From: an uncultured Lachnospiraceae bacterium | Lineage (GTDB): Bacteria; Bacillota; Clostridia; Lachnospirales; Lachnospiraceae | Direction: 5' to 3' | DNA: 64,000 nucleotides | NCBI GenBank assembly: GCA_905203555.1 | Contig: CAJKWK010000001.1 | Coordinates: forward strand, 62,001-126,000 | Shown: positions 50,052-59,279 of the stretch, one piece after another | How positions within the stretch are numbered: the first letter of the stretch is position 1 | How the letters are laid out: every line of letters starts with the position of its first letter | Made by a program: the position numbers and the translations under genes | The notes under the pieces: generated by a model | The model's input: only the letters and a program-made list of their open reading frames with translations | Told to the model about the DNA's origin: nothing | Databases searched by the model: none

Positions 50052-51533
50052 ATGAATCCGTATATTCGTATTCACCCGGAAGACAATGTGGCAGTCGCAT
50101 TGCAGCCTTTATCCAAAGGCACTCTTATTTCATGCAGCGGCTCAGACCTCACACTCTCCGAAGACATTCCCCAGGGACATAAGTTTTCCCTCACTCCCAT
50201 TTCCAAAGATGCTGAGATTATCAAGTACGGCTCTCCGATCGGGCATGCCACTACTGAAATTCCGGCTGGAACCTGGGTACATATCCATAATATCAGAACC
50301 AATCTCGGTGATTTACTGACCTATACTTATCAAAAGACCGACTGTTCCATTCCCACCACCGAAGAGCGCTTTTTTCAGGGCTATCGACGTAAGGATGGAA
50401 AAGCAGGCGTTCGGAACGAAATCTGGATCATCCCTACTGTTGGCTGTGTAAATAACATTGCCACCGCCATTGAACGCCAGGCACAGCAATATAAGACTGA
50501 GCAGATTGATGCCATTGCAGCATTTCCACATCCGTATGGATGTTCTCAGATGGGCGATGATCAGGAACATTCCCGGACAATTCTTGCTGATTTGATCCGT
50601 CATCCAAATGCCGGTGGAGTTCTCGTACTCGGTCTGGGATGTGAAAACAGCAATATCGATGAATTGAAGAAATACATCGGGGATTATGATGAGGATCGGG
50701 TGAAATTTCTGGTTGCACAAGAATCTGAAGATGAAATAGCAGATGCCCTCTCTCTCATCCGGGAATTAATTGCCTATGCATCTACCTTTCACAGAGAACC
50801 CATCAGCTGCAGTGAACTTGTAATTGGTATGAAATGCGGCGGCTCAGACGGATTATCCGGTATCACGGCAAACCCGACAGTCGGTGCATTTTCCGATCTT
50901 CTGATCTCCAAGGGCGGATCCACGATCCTTACAGAAGTTCCTGAGATGTTCGGAGCAGAGACACTTTTGATGAATCGATGTGAAAACGAGTCACTTTTCG
51001 ATCAGACTGTAACTTTAATCAATGATTTTAAAAACTATTTTAAGAGTCATAATCAGACCATCTATGAAAATCCTTCTCCCGGAAACAAAAAAGGCGGCAT
51101 CTCTACGCTGGAAGATAAATCCATGGGATGTACGCAAAAATCCGGCCGCGCTCCGGTGAAAGGGGTCCTTGCCTACGGAGAACAGATTCATTGCAAAGGT
51201 CTGAACCTGTTAAGCGCTCCCGGAAATGATCTGGTTGCTTCTACTGCACTGGCTGCATCCGGAGCACACATCGTTTTATTTACAACCGGCCGCGGAACTC
51301 CGTTCGCCTCCCCGGTTCCTACTGTAAAGATTTCCAGCAACACACGACTTTACGAACAGAAAAAGAACTGGATTGATTTCAACTGTGGTGTGCTCGTAGA
51401 AGGAACTGATCTGCAAACATTACGAGATCAATTCTTCGAATATGTACTGGAAGTAGCCTCCGGAAAACAAGTCAAATCCGAGGAGGCTGGATTCCATGAT
51501 ATGGCAATTTTCAAACAAGGCGTCACATTATAA
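50052..51533 (+). CDS. uxaA: Altronate dehydratase
   Basis: 493-aa dehydratase converting D-altronate to 2-keto-3-deoxygluconate in the galacturonate branch. The N-terminal SAF domain (residues ~1-95) is followed by the iron-dependent dehydratase domain, with YRRKDGKAGVRNEIWIIPTVGCVNNIA, HPYGCSQMGDDQEHSRTIL, LGLGCENSN, KCGGSDGLSGITANP and GRAPVKGVLAYGEQ. Conserved cysteines in GC/KCGG probably bind the metal cluster. Start ATG at 50052 follows AAAGGAA. It is 36 nt upstream of uxaB and in the same operon. Confidence 0.95.
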   Translation: MNPYIRIHPEDNVAVALQPLSKGTLISCSGSDLTLSEDIPQGHKFSLTPISKDAEIIKYGSPIGHATTEIPAGTWVHIHNIRTNLGDLLTYTYQKTDCSIPTTEERFFQGYRRKDGKAGVRNEIWIIPTVGCVNNIATAIERQAQQYKTEQIDAIAAFPHPYGCSQMGDDQEHSRTILADLIRHPNAGGVLVLGLGCENSNIDELKKYIGDYDEDRVKFLVAQESEDEIADALSLIRELIAYASTFHREPISCSELVIGMKCGGSDGLSGITANPTVGAFSDLLISKGGSTILTEVPEMFGAETLLMNRCENESLFDQTVTLINDFKNYFKSHNQTIYENPSPGNKKGGISTLEDKSMGCTQKSGRAPVKGVLAYGEQIHCKGLNLLSAPGNDLVASTALAASGAHIVLFTTGRGTPFASPVPTVKISSNTRLYEQKKNWIDFNCGVLVEGTDLQTLRDQFFEYVLEVASGKQVKSEEAGFHDMAIFKQGVTL

Positions 51534-51569
51534 AAAAATATATTTAAAATTAAAAGAGGTAAATCAATC

Positions 51570-53060
51570 ATGAAAAAACTTTGTTATCAAACATTAGAAG
51601 AAATGAATTTTGATGGCTATTTGTTAAAAGATGCACCAGAACGTGTCCTCCAATTTGGAGAAGGAAACTTTTTACGGGCATTTGTCGATTATTTTATAGA
51701 CGTAATGAATGAAAAAGCAGGTTTTCACTCTAAAGTTGTCCTTTGCCAGCCAATTGCGCCCGGACTTGCAGATATGATCAATGAACAAGAAGGCTTATAT
51801 ACTTTATTTTTACGTGGTTTTGAGAATGGACAAAAGGTGAATAACAAACGGGTCATTTCCTGCGTCAGCCGGTGTCTGAATCCTTATCAGGATTATGAAA
51901 GTGTTCTTGCCTGTGCCGAAAACCCTGATTTAAGATTCATCGCATGCAACACAACTGAAGCCGGAATTGCCTACGATCCAGCCTGTCAGTTTACCGATGT
52001 TCCAGCCAACTCTTATCCCGGAAAGCTGACACAGTTTCTGTATCGTCGTTTCCAGCATTTTGGAAACGTAGAAGGAAAAGGCTTTATCATCCTCTCCTGC
52101 GAACTGATTGATAACAACGGAAAAGAACTGGAAAAATGTGTTCTGAAATACGCAGAGCAATGGCAGCTTGGTGATGCATTTATCCGTTGGATTCAGACAG
52201 ATAATATATTCTGTTCTACTCTGGTCGACCGCATCGTAACCGGTTATCCTCGCGCAGAAGCCGAAACCATCTGTCAGGAACTGGGCTATCAGGACAATCT
52301 ACTCGATACCGGAGAAGTCTTTGGTTTCTGGGTAATCGAAGGTCCGGACAGTCTGAAAAAGGAACTGCCTTTTGCAGAAGCAGGTCTTCCGGTTCTGATC
52401 ACAGACAACCACAAACCGTACAAACAAAGAAAAGTTCGTATTTTAAACGGCGCTCATACTTCTATGGTACTTGGCGCCCATCTTGCAGGACAAAGCATTG
52501 TACGAGACTGCATGAACGATGACGTCATTCAGGGATTTATGAATAAAACCATTTATGATGAAATCATTCCAACGCTTACCCTGCCAAAAGACGAATTAGA
52601 AGCCTTTGCTGCCTCTGTAACAGAACGTTTCAAGAATCCATTTATCGATCATGCATTGTTGGCGATCTCTCTGAATTCTACATCCAAATGGAAAGCCCGC
52701 GTAATGCCTTCCTTCAAAGGATATGTAGAAAAATATGGCACTCTTCCAAAATGCATCACTGCATCCTTTGCCTTTTATGCAGCATTTTATCGTGGAGTCC
52801 GCATGGAAGAAAATGCTATGATCGGCGTTCGGAACCAAAACGAAGAATACCAGATCAAAGACGATCAAGCAGTGCTGGATTTCTTCTTTTCACACAAAGA
52901 TGATGACGTTGCTGCCTATGCTCACGCAGTCTGCTCCAATATCGACTTCTGGGGAGAAGACCTGTCTCTGACCGATGGTTTTGAAAATGCAGTTGCAGAT
53001 ATCCTCCAAAAAATAGAAACAGACGGCGCATATGCTGTCATGAAAGAATGTCTTGCATAA
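51570..53060 (+). CDS. uxaB: Tagaturonate reductase (altronate oxidoreductase)
   Basis: 496-aa NADH-dependent reductase of the long-chain mannitol dehydrogenase family, converting tagaturonate to altronate. The N-terminal ERVLQFGEGNFLRAFVDYFIDVMN is the cofactor-binding start. FIACNTTEAGIAYDP, NNGKELEKCVLKYA, TLVDRIVTGYPR and KVRILNGAHTSMVLGAHL are UxaB features. Start ATG at 51570 follows AGAGG. Followed by uxuB on the opposite strand, it completes the galacturonate branch. Confidence 0.93.
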   Translation: MKKLCYQTLEEMNFDGYLLKDAPERVLQFGEGNFLRAFVDYFIDVMNEKAGFHSKVVLCQPIAPGLADMINEQEGLYTLFLRGFENGQKVNNKRVISCVSRCLNPYQDYESVLACAENPDLRFIACNTTEAGIAYDPACQFTDVPANSYPGKLTQFLYRRFQHFGNVEGKGFIILSCELIDNNGKELEKCVLKYAEQWQLGDAFIRWIQTDNIFCSTLVDRIVTGYPRAEAETICQELGYQDNLLDTGEVFGFWVIEGPDSLKKELPFAEAGLPVLITDNHKPYKQRKVRILNGAHTSMVLGAHLAGQSIVRDCMNDDVIQGFMNKTIYDEIIPTLTLPKDELEAFAASVTERFKNPFIDHALLAISLNSTSKWKARVMPSFKGYVEKYGTLPKCITASFAFYAAFYRGVRMEENAMIGVRNQNEEYQIKDDQAVLDFFFSHKDDDVAAYAHAVCSNIDFWGEDLSLTDGFENAVADILQKIETDGAYAVMKECLA

Positions 53061-53073
53061 GATTGCTTTTATG

Positions 53074-53119
53074 CTCAAAACAGTCCACCTGACTGTTTTA
53101 TCACATTCATGACAACAAA
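53074..53119. repeat. 46-nt intergenic repeat, copy 2
   Basis: Same length as copy 1 at 3565-3610 with 40 of 46 positions identical. AAAACAGTC pairs with GACTGTTTT as a perfect 9-bp stem, then a second small dyad. It runs directly into the terminator at 53117. Confidence 0.65.
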
Positions 53120-53162
53120 AAATTCCCGGTGGAAGAACCTTTTCTCCCGCCGGGAATTTTTT
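53117..53162. terminator. Bidirectional terminator between uxaB and uxuB
   Basis: AAAAAATTCCCGG (53117-53129) pairs with CCGGGAATTTTTT (53150-53162). It lies between the convergent genes ending at 53060 and 53168. Confidence 0.88.
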
Positions 53163-53167
53163 ATATT

Positions 53168-54787
53168 CTATGCTACATACTTTTTCAAAGTTGCACGTAC
53201 CGCACCAACTCCTGCTGTCATTTCTTTCAAGTATTCGCATACTTTTTCTGCCATTCCGACTTCATACAGATTGACACCAAATATTTTCGCATTTTCCAAT
53301 ACCGGTTTCACAGCTGCTTCGATTTCAGCCACATCATCCATTTCGCCCAGCTTGAATCCTGCAACATAAGGACATACTGTATCCAGAAGCGGATCCGGAC
53401 TAAGCTCAAATGCGTTGCCTTCATCATCGATTGCCATCAAGTAACGCAGCCATCCTGCAAAAACAAGCGGAATCAATTTCAGAGAAGAAACTTCTAATTC
53501 GTCTGATGCTGCGTATGCCTTAATTGTCTCTCCAAAACGAATTGCCAATTTCTGTGAAGTATCTGTTGCAATTCTCTGCGGTGTATCCGGCATAAACGGA
53601 TTTGGCACACGTACCTTCAAAACAGTGTCAATGAACACTTTCGGATCCAAAATTCCCGGATTAACAACTACCGGAAGTCCTTCCACATATCCAACTGTTT
53701 CAACTAATTTTACCAGTTCTGCATCTTTCATCTCATCAGAAATCTTTTGATATCCAAGGATACATCCAAATACCGCAAGACAAGTATGCAGTGGATTCAG
53801 GCAGGTACATACCTTCATCTTTTCCACTTTATCTACTGTCTCACGATCTGTGAACATCAATCCGCCCTTTGTCAGATCCGGACGTCCGTTCGGGAAATCG
53901 TCTTCAATCACAAGATACTCTGTTTCCTCCGCATTTACAAACGGTGCAACATACGTATTCTTAGATGTAATAACCGGCTCCAGTTCTTCCACTCCGTCTT
54001 CCATCAAAATTGTTTCTACAGATGCATCCGGTCTTGGTGTGATCTTATCGATCATGCTCCATGTAAAAGATACCTTCGCAGAATCAATATATGCAGCAAA
54101 TCCTGCTTCTGCCTTTTCATTCTCAACCCATGCCTTCGCAAAAGCACTGACTGCAGCATACAACTTATCCCCATTATGAGAGCAGTTGTCTGTGCTGACC
54201 ATAGCGATCGGAAGTTCTCCAGCCTTATATCTCGCATACAAAAGAGAAGTTACCTTTCCCATATAGCTGGCCGGCTGTTCCGGTCCTGCTGCAAAATCTG
54301 CAGTCACATCTGCAAGCTGTTCGCCCTTTCCGTTTACCAGACTATATCCTTTCTCTGTAATCGTAAATGTTGCCATCTGCAAGGACTCTTTTGTGAAGAT
54401 TTCTTTTAATCTGGCGTATGCAGCTTCGTTATTTGAATCCAGAGGAAGAGACTCTGCCACACTGCCCACAACTGTTTTCTCAATTGTTCCGTCTGCTTTC
54501 AACGTTGCAACGATTCCAAGATTATCATGCGGAGCATACATTTTTTCTACGATTTCGTAATCAAATCCTTCTGCTACGATCAGCCCTCTGTCCAGATCTC
54601 CTTTGTTTAACATATTCTGGACTACATTTGCATGAAATGCCCGGAACAGATTTCCTGCTCCGAAATGGATCCAGAATGGATTTTCCTTTGTAGCAGCAAT
54701 CATCTGATCCATATCAAACTGCGGCAGCTGATATCCTTTTTCTTCCCACTGCGCTCTGTCCGAAATTCCCTGTAAACTTAACTTCAT
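53168..54787 (-). CDS. uxuB: Fructuronate reductase (mannitol dehydrogenase family)
   Basis: 539-aa long-chain dehydrogenase converting fructuronate to mannonate in the glucuronate branch. It has the cofactor-binding WIHFGAGNLFRAFHANVVQN, ATFTITEKGYSLV, VSTDNCSHNGDKLYAAVS and FTWSMIDKITPRPD segments, and LNPLHTCLAVFGCILGYQ with the catalytic region. It is slightly longer than E. coli UxuB. Start ATG at 54787 follows CGAGGT. It lies 95 nt downstream of uxuA and in the same orientation. Other mannitol-type dehydrogenase activities are possible, but the uxuA partner makes this assignment strong. Confidence 0.9.
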   Translation of the reverse strand: MKLSLQGISDRAQWEEKGYQLPQFDMDQMIAATKENPFWIHFGAGNLFRAFHANVVQNMLNKGDLDRGLIVAEGFDYEIVEKMYAPHDNLGIVATLKADGTIEKTVVGSVAESLPLDSNNEAAYARLKEIFTKESLQMATFTITEKGYSLVNGKGEQLADVTADFAAGPEQPASYMGKVTSLLYARYKAGELPIAMVSTDNCSHNGDKLYAAVSAFAKAWVENEKAEAGFAAYIDSAKVSFTWSMIDKITPRPDASVETILMEDGVEELEPVITSKNTYVAPFVNAEETEYLVIEDDFPNGRPDLTKGGLMFTDRETVDKVEKMKVCTCLNPLHTCLAVFGCILGYQKISDEMKDAELVKLVETVGYVEGLPVVVNPGILDPKVFIDTVLKVRVPNPFMPDTPQRIATDTSQKLAIRFGETIKAYAASDELEVSSLKLIPLVFAGWLRYLMAIDDEGNAFELSPDPLLDTVCPYVAGFKLGEMDDVAEIEAAVKPVLENAKIFGVNLYEVGMAEKVCEYLKEMTAGVGAVRATLKKYVA

Positions 54788-54882
54788 TTTTATACCTCGT
54801 TTTCTTTGCGCTATTTCATTTCTTCTACGACTAATACAAATTCGCTTAATGCAAATTAAATACTCTTATCTGTGAATGCTTA

Positions 54883-55959
54883 TTAGATTCCGCGTGTAGA
54901 TGCCTTATCAATAGCTTCCCACAAACCGTTCAGATAAGTTGCTCCAAGCGCTCTGTCATACAGACCGTATCCCGGCATTGCAACCTCATCCCAGATCATA
55001 CGTCCATGATCCGGACGAATCGGTCCGTCAAATCCGATTTCATACAATGCTTTCATAATCTCATACATATCAAATGTTCCATCACTGGACAGATGTGCTG
55101 CCTCCTCAAAATTGGTCGGAGTAATAAACTTCAGGTTACGCACATGTGCAAAATGAATTCTGCCCTTCAGAGAACGAATCATATCCGGCAGGTCATTTTC
55201 CAGATTCGTTCCATAGGAACCGGAACAGAATGTCACACCATTATGCGGATTATCTACCATCTTCATCATACGCAGAATGTTGTCTTTGTTGATGATGATT
55301 CGAGGAAGTCCAAATACGCTCCATGCCGGATCGTCTGGGTGAATTGCCATATTAATATCATATTTGTCACATACCGGCATAATCTTTTCAAGGAAATATT
55401 TCAAGTTTTCGAACAATTTCTCATCATCAATATCTTTATACATTTCGAAAAGTTCTTTCACCTTCGCCATACGCTCCGGCTCCCATCCCGGCATGATTGT
55501 TCCGTTCATATCGCCTGCGATAGATTCAAACATCCTTTCCGGATCAATGGCATCTACTGCTTCCTGTGTATATGCAAGTACTGTAGAACCATCCGGTCTT
55601 ACACGTGCCAGCTCTGTACGTGTCCAGTCAAATACCGGCATAAAATTATAGCATACAAGATGAATATCTTCTTTACCAAGATTTTCAAGTGTTTCAATAT
55701 AATTTGCAATATACTGCTCTCTCTCCGGTGCTCCTGTCTTGATTGCATCATGGATATTCACACTTTCGATTCCTGACAGATTCAGACCTGCTGCCTCAAC
55801 CTCTTCTTTCATTTCACGAATCCGCTCACGACTCCATACTTCTCCCGGCTCTGTATCATACAAAGTTGTGATGACACCTGTAACTCCCGGAATCTGGCGA
55901 ATCTGTTTCAAAGTTACTGTGTCAAATTTGGATCCATACCATCTCAATGTCATTTCCAT
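54883..55959 (-). CDS. uxuA: Mannonate dehydratase
   Basis: 358-aa dehydratase converting D-mannonate to 2-keto-3-deoxygluconate. It has MTLRWYGSKFDTVTLKQIRQIPGVTGVIT at the start, HLVCYNFMPVFDWTRTEL, NMAIHPDDPAWSVFGLPRII, NGVTFCSGSYGTNLENDLPDMI and HFAHVRNLK, all UxuA-specific including metal-binding His and Cys. The start is ATG at 55959, 10 nt after GAGG. The next ATG, two codons on, is possible. The open frame extends upstream through the promoter and is not coding there. It heads the uxuA-uxuB operon. Confidence 0.95.
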   Translation of the reverse strand: MEMTLRWYGSKFDTVTLKQIRQIPGVTGVITTLYDTEPGEVWSRERIREMKEEVEAAGLNLSGIESVNIHDAIKTGAPEREQYIANYIETLENLGKEDIHLVCYNFMPVFDWTRTELARVRPDGSTVLAYTQEAVDAIDPERMFESIAGDMNGTIMPGWEPERMAKVKELFEMYKDIDDEKLFENLKYFLEKIMPVCDKYDINMAIHPDDPAWSVFGLPRIIINKDNILRMMKMVDNPHNGVTFCSGSYGTNLENDLPDMIRSLKGRIHFAHVRNLKFITPTNFEEAAHLSSDGTFDMYEIMKALYEIGFDGPIRPDHGRMIWDEVAMPGYGLYDRALGATYLNGLWEAIDKASTRGI

Positions 55960-56005
55960 AAGGCTTATTCCTCTCTTTCTTAAATCTGTTTGATTTGTTA
56001 ATTTC

Positions 56006-56034
56006 ATTATAAAGAAAATGTTTCCAAAATCCAA
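56006..56034 (-). promoter_or_regulatory. Promoter of uxuA-uxuB
   Basis: TTGGAT (56029-56034), a 17-nt spacer and TATAAT (56006-56011) on the minus strand, 46 nt upstream of the uxuA start. Confidence 0.75.
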
Positions 56035-56127
56035 TTGACGAAATTGTTGTATACATTGCAAAAATTGCGGTATTCATTTATTATATAAAAAAGGCTTATT
56101 TTTTATCTCAAAAAGGAGCACACGATT

Positions 56128-57018
56128 ATGAAGAAAAACTTGCAGACTACATTCAGTACAAGACAAAACATGCTGTCCCGGGATTTTGAAATCTATTACT
56201 ATAACGACACCTTCCAAAATAGTCATTATTATAATGTGAACAGTCATGTTCATAATTATTACGAATTTTATTTTTTTCTGGAGGGAAATGTAACGATGAA
56301 TATCGAAGGAGCACTTCATGCGCTCAAACCCGGAGATGTGATTATCATTCCACCAAATGTTCCACATTATGCGATTTTAAAAGATAAACATATTCCTTAT
56401 CGGCGTTTTGTTTTCTGGATCAGCATCGATTACTGCAACGATCTTCTCCAGCTTTCGCCGGATTATGTGTATCTGATGCAGCACGCACGTGTTACAAAAC
56501 ACTATATTTTCCATTATGACGTAATTGGATTTAATACACTTCAATCCAAAGTCTTCCGCCTGATTGAAGAATTACATTCCAACCGTTTTGGACGGGATGC
56601 CAAGATCACGCTCTGCGCCAACGACCTGATTCTGCAATTAAATCGATCTGTCTATGAAATGGAACATCCAAAATCACAGCATGAGCAGCAGCATCTCTAT
56701 CAAAATCTTCTGCTTTTCATTGAAGATCATTTGGATGAAGAACTGACCTTGGATCGACTTTCAGAACAGTTTTTTGTCAGCAAATATCATATCGCTCATG
56801 TATTCAAAGAGAATCTGGGGCTTTCCGTTCATCAGTTTATTACAAAGAAAAGACTGCGGATGTGTCAGGAGGCAATTCTCTCACAGACAACGATCAGCGA
56901 CATATACTTAAAATACGGATTCAAAGACTACTCCAGCTTTTTCCGGGCATTTAAAAAAGAATTCGGAATGTCTCCGAAGGAATATAAAGAATTGTTTTCA
57001 CAACAAACAGATCAATAG
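56128..57018 (+). CDS. AraC-family regulator divergent from uxuA-uxuB
   Basis: 296-aa regulator with an N-terminal cupin sensing domain (NSHVHNYYEFYFFLEGNVTMNIEGALHALKPGDVIIIPPNVPHYA) and a C-terminal AraC double helix-turn-helix (LTLDRLSEQFFVSKYHIAHVFKENLGLSVHQF, then ISDIYLKYGFKDYSSFFRAFKKEFGMSPKEYKE). Start ATG at 56128 follows AAAGGAG. It is divergent from the mannonate/fructuronate genes and probably controls them in response to a glucuronate-derived sugar acid. The effector is inferred from position only. Confidence 0.9.
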   Translation: MKKNLQTTFSTRQNMLSRDFEIYYYNDTFQNSHYYNVNSHVHNYYEFYFFLEGNVTMNIEGALHALKPGDVIIIPPNVPHYAILKDKHIPYRRFVFWISIDYCNDLLQLSPDYVYLMQHARVTKHYIFHYDVIGFNTLQSKVFRLIEELHSNRFGRDAKITLCANDLILQLNRSVYEMEHPKSQHEQQHLYQNLLLFIEDHLDEELTLDRLSEQFFVSKYHIAHVFKENLGLSVHQFITKKRLRMCQEAILSQTTISDIYLKYGFKDYSSFFRAFKKEFGMSPKEYKELFSQQTDQ

Positions 57019-57020
57019 AA

Positions 57021-57047
57021 ATTGTTTTATCGCATGCCTGGCAATAG
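57021..57047. repeat. Partial copy of the terminator-associated repeat
   Basis: TTGTTTTATCGCATGC shares a 15-nt identical core (TGTTTTATCGCATGC) with copy 1 at 3565-3610, and the segment runs into the terminator at 57048. The first dyad arm is missing. Confidence 0.45.
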
Positions 57048-57092
57048 AAAAACCACTCTAACCATTAAAATCGTTTGTTAGAGTGGTTTTTA
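57048..57092. terminator. Bidirectional terminator between araC and tex
   Basis: AAAAACCACTCTAAC pairs with GTTAGAGTGGTTTTT (15 bp) around a 15-nt loop, with A- and T-runs. It lies between the convergent genes ending at 57018 and 57129. Confidence 0.9.
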
Positions 57093-57128
57093 TATACTTT
57101 ATAGCACAATGAAATAAATCAACGATAC

Positions 57129-59279
57129 TTATATTCCTCTCATTGTAAGCTGAATCCGTTTTTTCTTCAGATCTACGCTCATCACTTTCACATCCACAAT
57201 ATCTCCCACACTCACTGCCTCCAGCGGGTGTTTGATATAACGGTCTGTAATCTGAGAAATATGCACCAATCCGTCCTGATGTACTCCGATATCTACAAAT
57301 ACGCCAAAATCAATGACATTGCGGACAGTTCCTTTTAATACCATGCCTTCTTTCAAATCCTTCATCTCCAGCACGTCTGTACGCAAAATAGGTTTCGGCA
57401 TTTCCTCACGCGGGTCACGAGCCGGTTTTTCCAGTTCTTTTACAATATCCCGGAGTGTAATTTCTCCGATTCCAAGTTCCTCTGCCAGCTTTTTATAATC
57501 CTTGATCGTCAATGATAAACCGGTCAGATTCCCTCCTGTAATGTCTTCCGGCTGAAATCCCTGCTTTTTCAGGAGCTTTTCTGCTGCCTCATAGGATTCC
57601 GGATGAACCCCCGTCGCATCCAACGGATTCATTCCGCCCTGAATCCGCATAAATCCTGCACATTGTTCATACGCCTTAGGTCCCAGTTTTGCAACCTTTA
57701 ACAGTCCCCTGCGGTCTGTAAAGCGGCCATTCGCCTCACGATAAGCTACAATATTTTTTGCTACCGTACTGCTGATACCGGAAATATAAGATAACAATGG
57801 TGCTGACGCAGTATTCAGATCTACGCCAACCTTATTCACACAATCTTCCACAACTCCATTTAAAGATTCTCCCAGTTTCTTCTGATTCATATCATGCTGA
57901 TACTGTCCAACACCAATGGATTTCGGATCAATCTTCACCAACTCTGCCAAAGGATCCTGCAAACGTCTTGCGATAGATGCCGCACTTCTCTGTCCTACAT
58001 CAAACTTCGGAAATTCTTCTGTTGCAAGTTTACTTGCAGAATACACAGATGCTCCTGCTTCACTTACAATAACATACTGCACCTTCTCCGGAATCTCTTT
58101 TAGCAATTCTACAATGAACTGTTCCGATTCTCTGGATGCGGTTCCATTTCCAAGAGAAATCAAAGAAACGTTGTATTTTGGAATGATTTTTTTGAGCAAA
58201 TCTTTGGACGCTTTGATCTTTGCCGGAGTTGTCGGTGCAGTCGGATAAATAACCGTTGTTCCAAGAACCTTTCCGGTTGCATCTACCACTGCCAGCTTAC
58301 ATCCGGTACGAAATGCCGGATCCCAGCCCAGCACTACCTTACCGGTGATCGGCGGCTGCATCAATAACTGATGCAGATTTTTTCCAAATACTTCGATTGC
58401 CCCATCTTCTGCTTTTTCAGTCAGTTCATTGCGGATTTCACGCTCAATTGCCGGAGCGATCAAGCGCTTATAGCTGTCTTCAATGACCGCTTTTAATACC
58501 GGTGTTGTATATGGATTATCTTTGTGGATCACCTGCTTTTGCAAATATCGCAAAATATCTTCTTCCGGTGCATCCACCTTCACTGTCAAGAACTTTTCCT
58601 TTTCCCCGCGATTCAGTGCAAGAATTCGATGTCCTGCCAGTTTCTGAACCGGCTCCTCAAAATCATAATACATCTCATATACGGATTCGGCTTCTTCATC
58701 CTTTGCTGTAGAAATCACTTTTCCCTTCTGCATCGTCTGCTTACGAATCCAGCTTCGATAATCTGCCTCATCTGAGATAGACTCTGCCAGAATGTCCATT
58801 GCACCGGCAATCGCCTCCTCCACAGTATGAACTTCTTTCTCTTCTGAAATATATTTCTCCGCTTCATTTTCCAAAGGCTCATTGATCTGCTGCAGTGTAA
58901 TCAATGCAGCCAGCGGTTCCAGTCCCTTCTCCTTCGCAATCGTTGCACGAGTCCGGCGTTTTGGTCGATACGGACGGTACAGATCTTCTACCACAACCAG
59001 CGTCTCCGCAGCAAGAATCTGATTTTTCAATTCTTCTGTCAATTTTCCCTGTTCTTCGATACTGGAAAGTACCTGTTCCTTTTTCTCCTCCAGATTCCGC
59101 AGATAAAGCAGCCTTTCATGTAATTTACGCAACTGTTCATCATTCAGAGAACCTGTCACTTCCTTTCTGTATCGTGAAATAAACGGAATTGTATTTCCCT
59201 CATCGATCAACTGTACTGCAGCATCTACCTGCCACCGGTTTACTTCAAGTTCTTCTGTCAGTTTTTGGTTAATATCCAT
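57129..59279 (-). CDS. tex: Tex-family RNA-binding transcription accessory protein
   Basis: 716-aa protein of the Tex family. It has the N-terminal helical region (FISRYRKEVTGSLNDEQLRKLHERL), the YqgF/RNase H-like domain (LGWDPAFRTGCKLAVVDATGKVLGTTVIYP), the helix-hairpin-helix region (SAPLLSYISGISSTVAKNIVAYREANGRF) and the C-terminal S1 RNA-binding domain (LKEGMVLKGTVRNVIDFGVFVDIGVHQDGLVHISQI). Length is usual. The start is ATG at 59279, which overlaps the truA end by 11 nt and has GAGGAG 10 nt upstream. A housekeeping gene, probably co-transcribed with truA and the ECF genes. Confidence 0.95.
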   Translation of the reverse strand: MDINQKLTEELEVNRWQVDAAVQLIDEGNTIPFISRYRKEVTGSLNDEQLRKLHERLLYLRNLEEKKEQVLSSIEEQGKLTEELKNQILAAETLVVVEDLYRPYRPKRRTRATIAKEKGLEPLAALITLQQINEPLENEAEKYISEEKEVHTVEEAIAGAMDILAESISDEADYRSWIRKQTMQKGKVISTAKDEEAESVYEMYYDFEEPVQKLAGHRILALNRGEKEKFLTVKVDAPEEDILRYLQKQVIHKDNPYTTPVLKAVIEDSYKRLIAPAIEREIRNELTEKAEDGAIEVFGKNLHQLLMQPPITGKVVLGWDPAFRTGCKLAVVDATGKVLGTTVIYPTAPTTPAKIKASKDLLKKIIPKYNVSLISLGNGTASRESEQFIVELLKEIPEKVQYVIVSEAGASVYSASKLATEEFPKFDVGQRSAASIARRLQDPLAELVKIDPKSIGVGQYQHDMNQKKLGESLNGVVEDCVNKVGVDLNTASAPLLSYISGISSTVAKNIVAYREANGRFTDRRGLLKVAKLGPKAYEQCAGFMRIQGGMNPLDATGVHPESYEAAEKLLKKQGFQPEDITGGNLTGLSLTIKDYKKLAEELGIGEITLRDIVKELEKPARDPREEMPKPILRTDVLEMKDLKEGMVLKGTVRNVIDFGVFVDIGVHQDGLVHISQITDRYIKHPLEAVSVGDIVDVKVMSVDLKKKRIQLTMRGI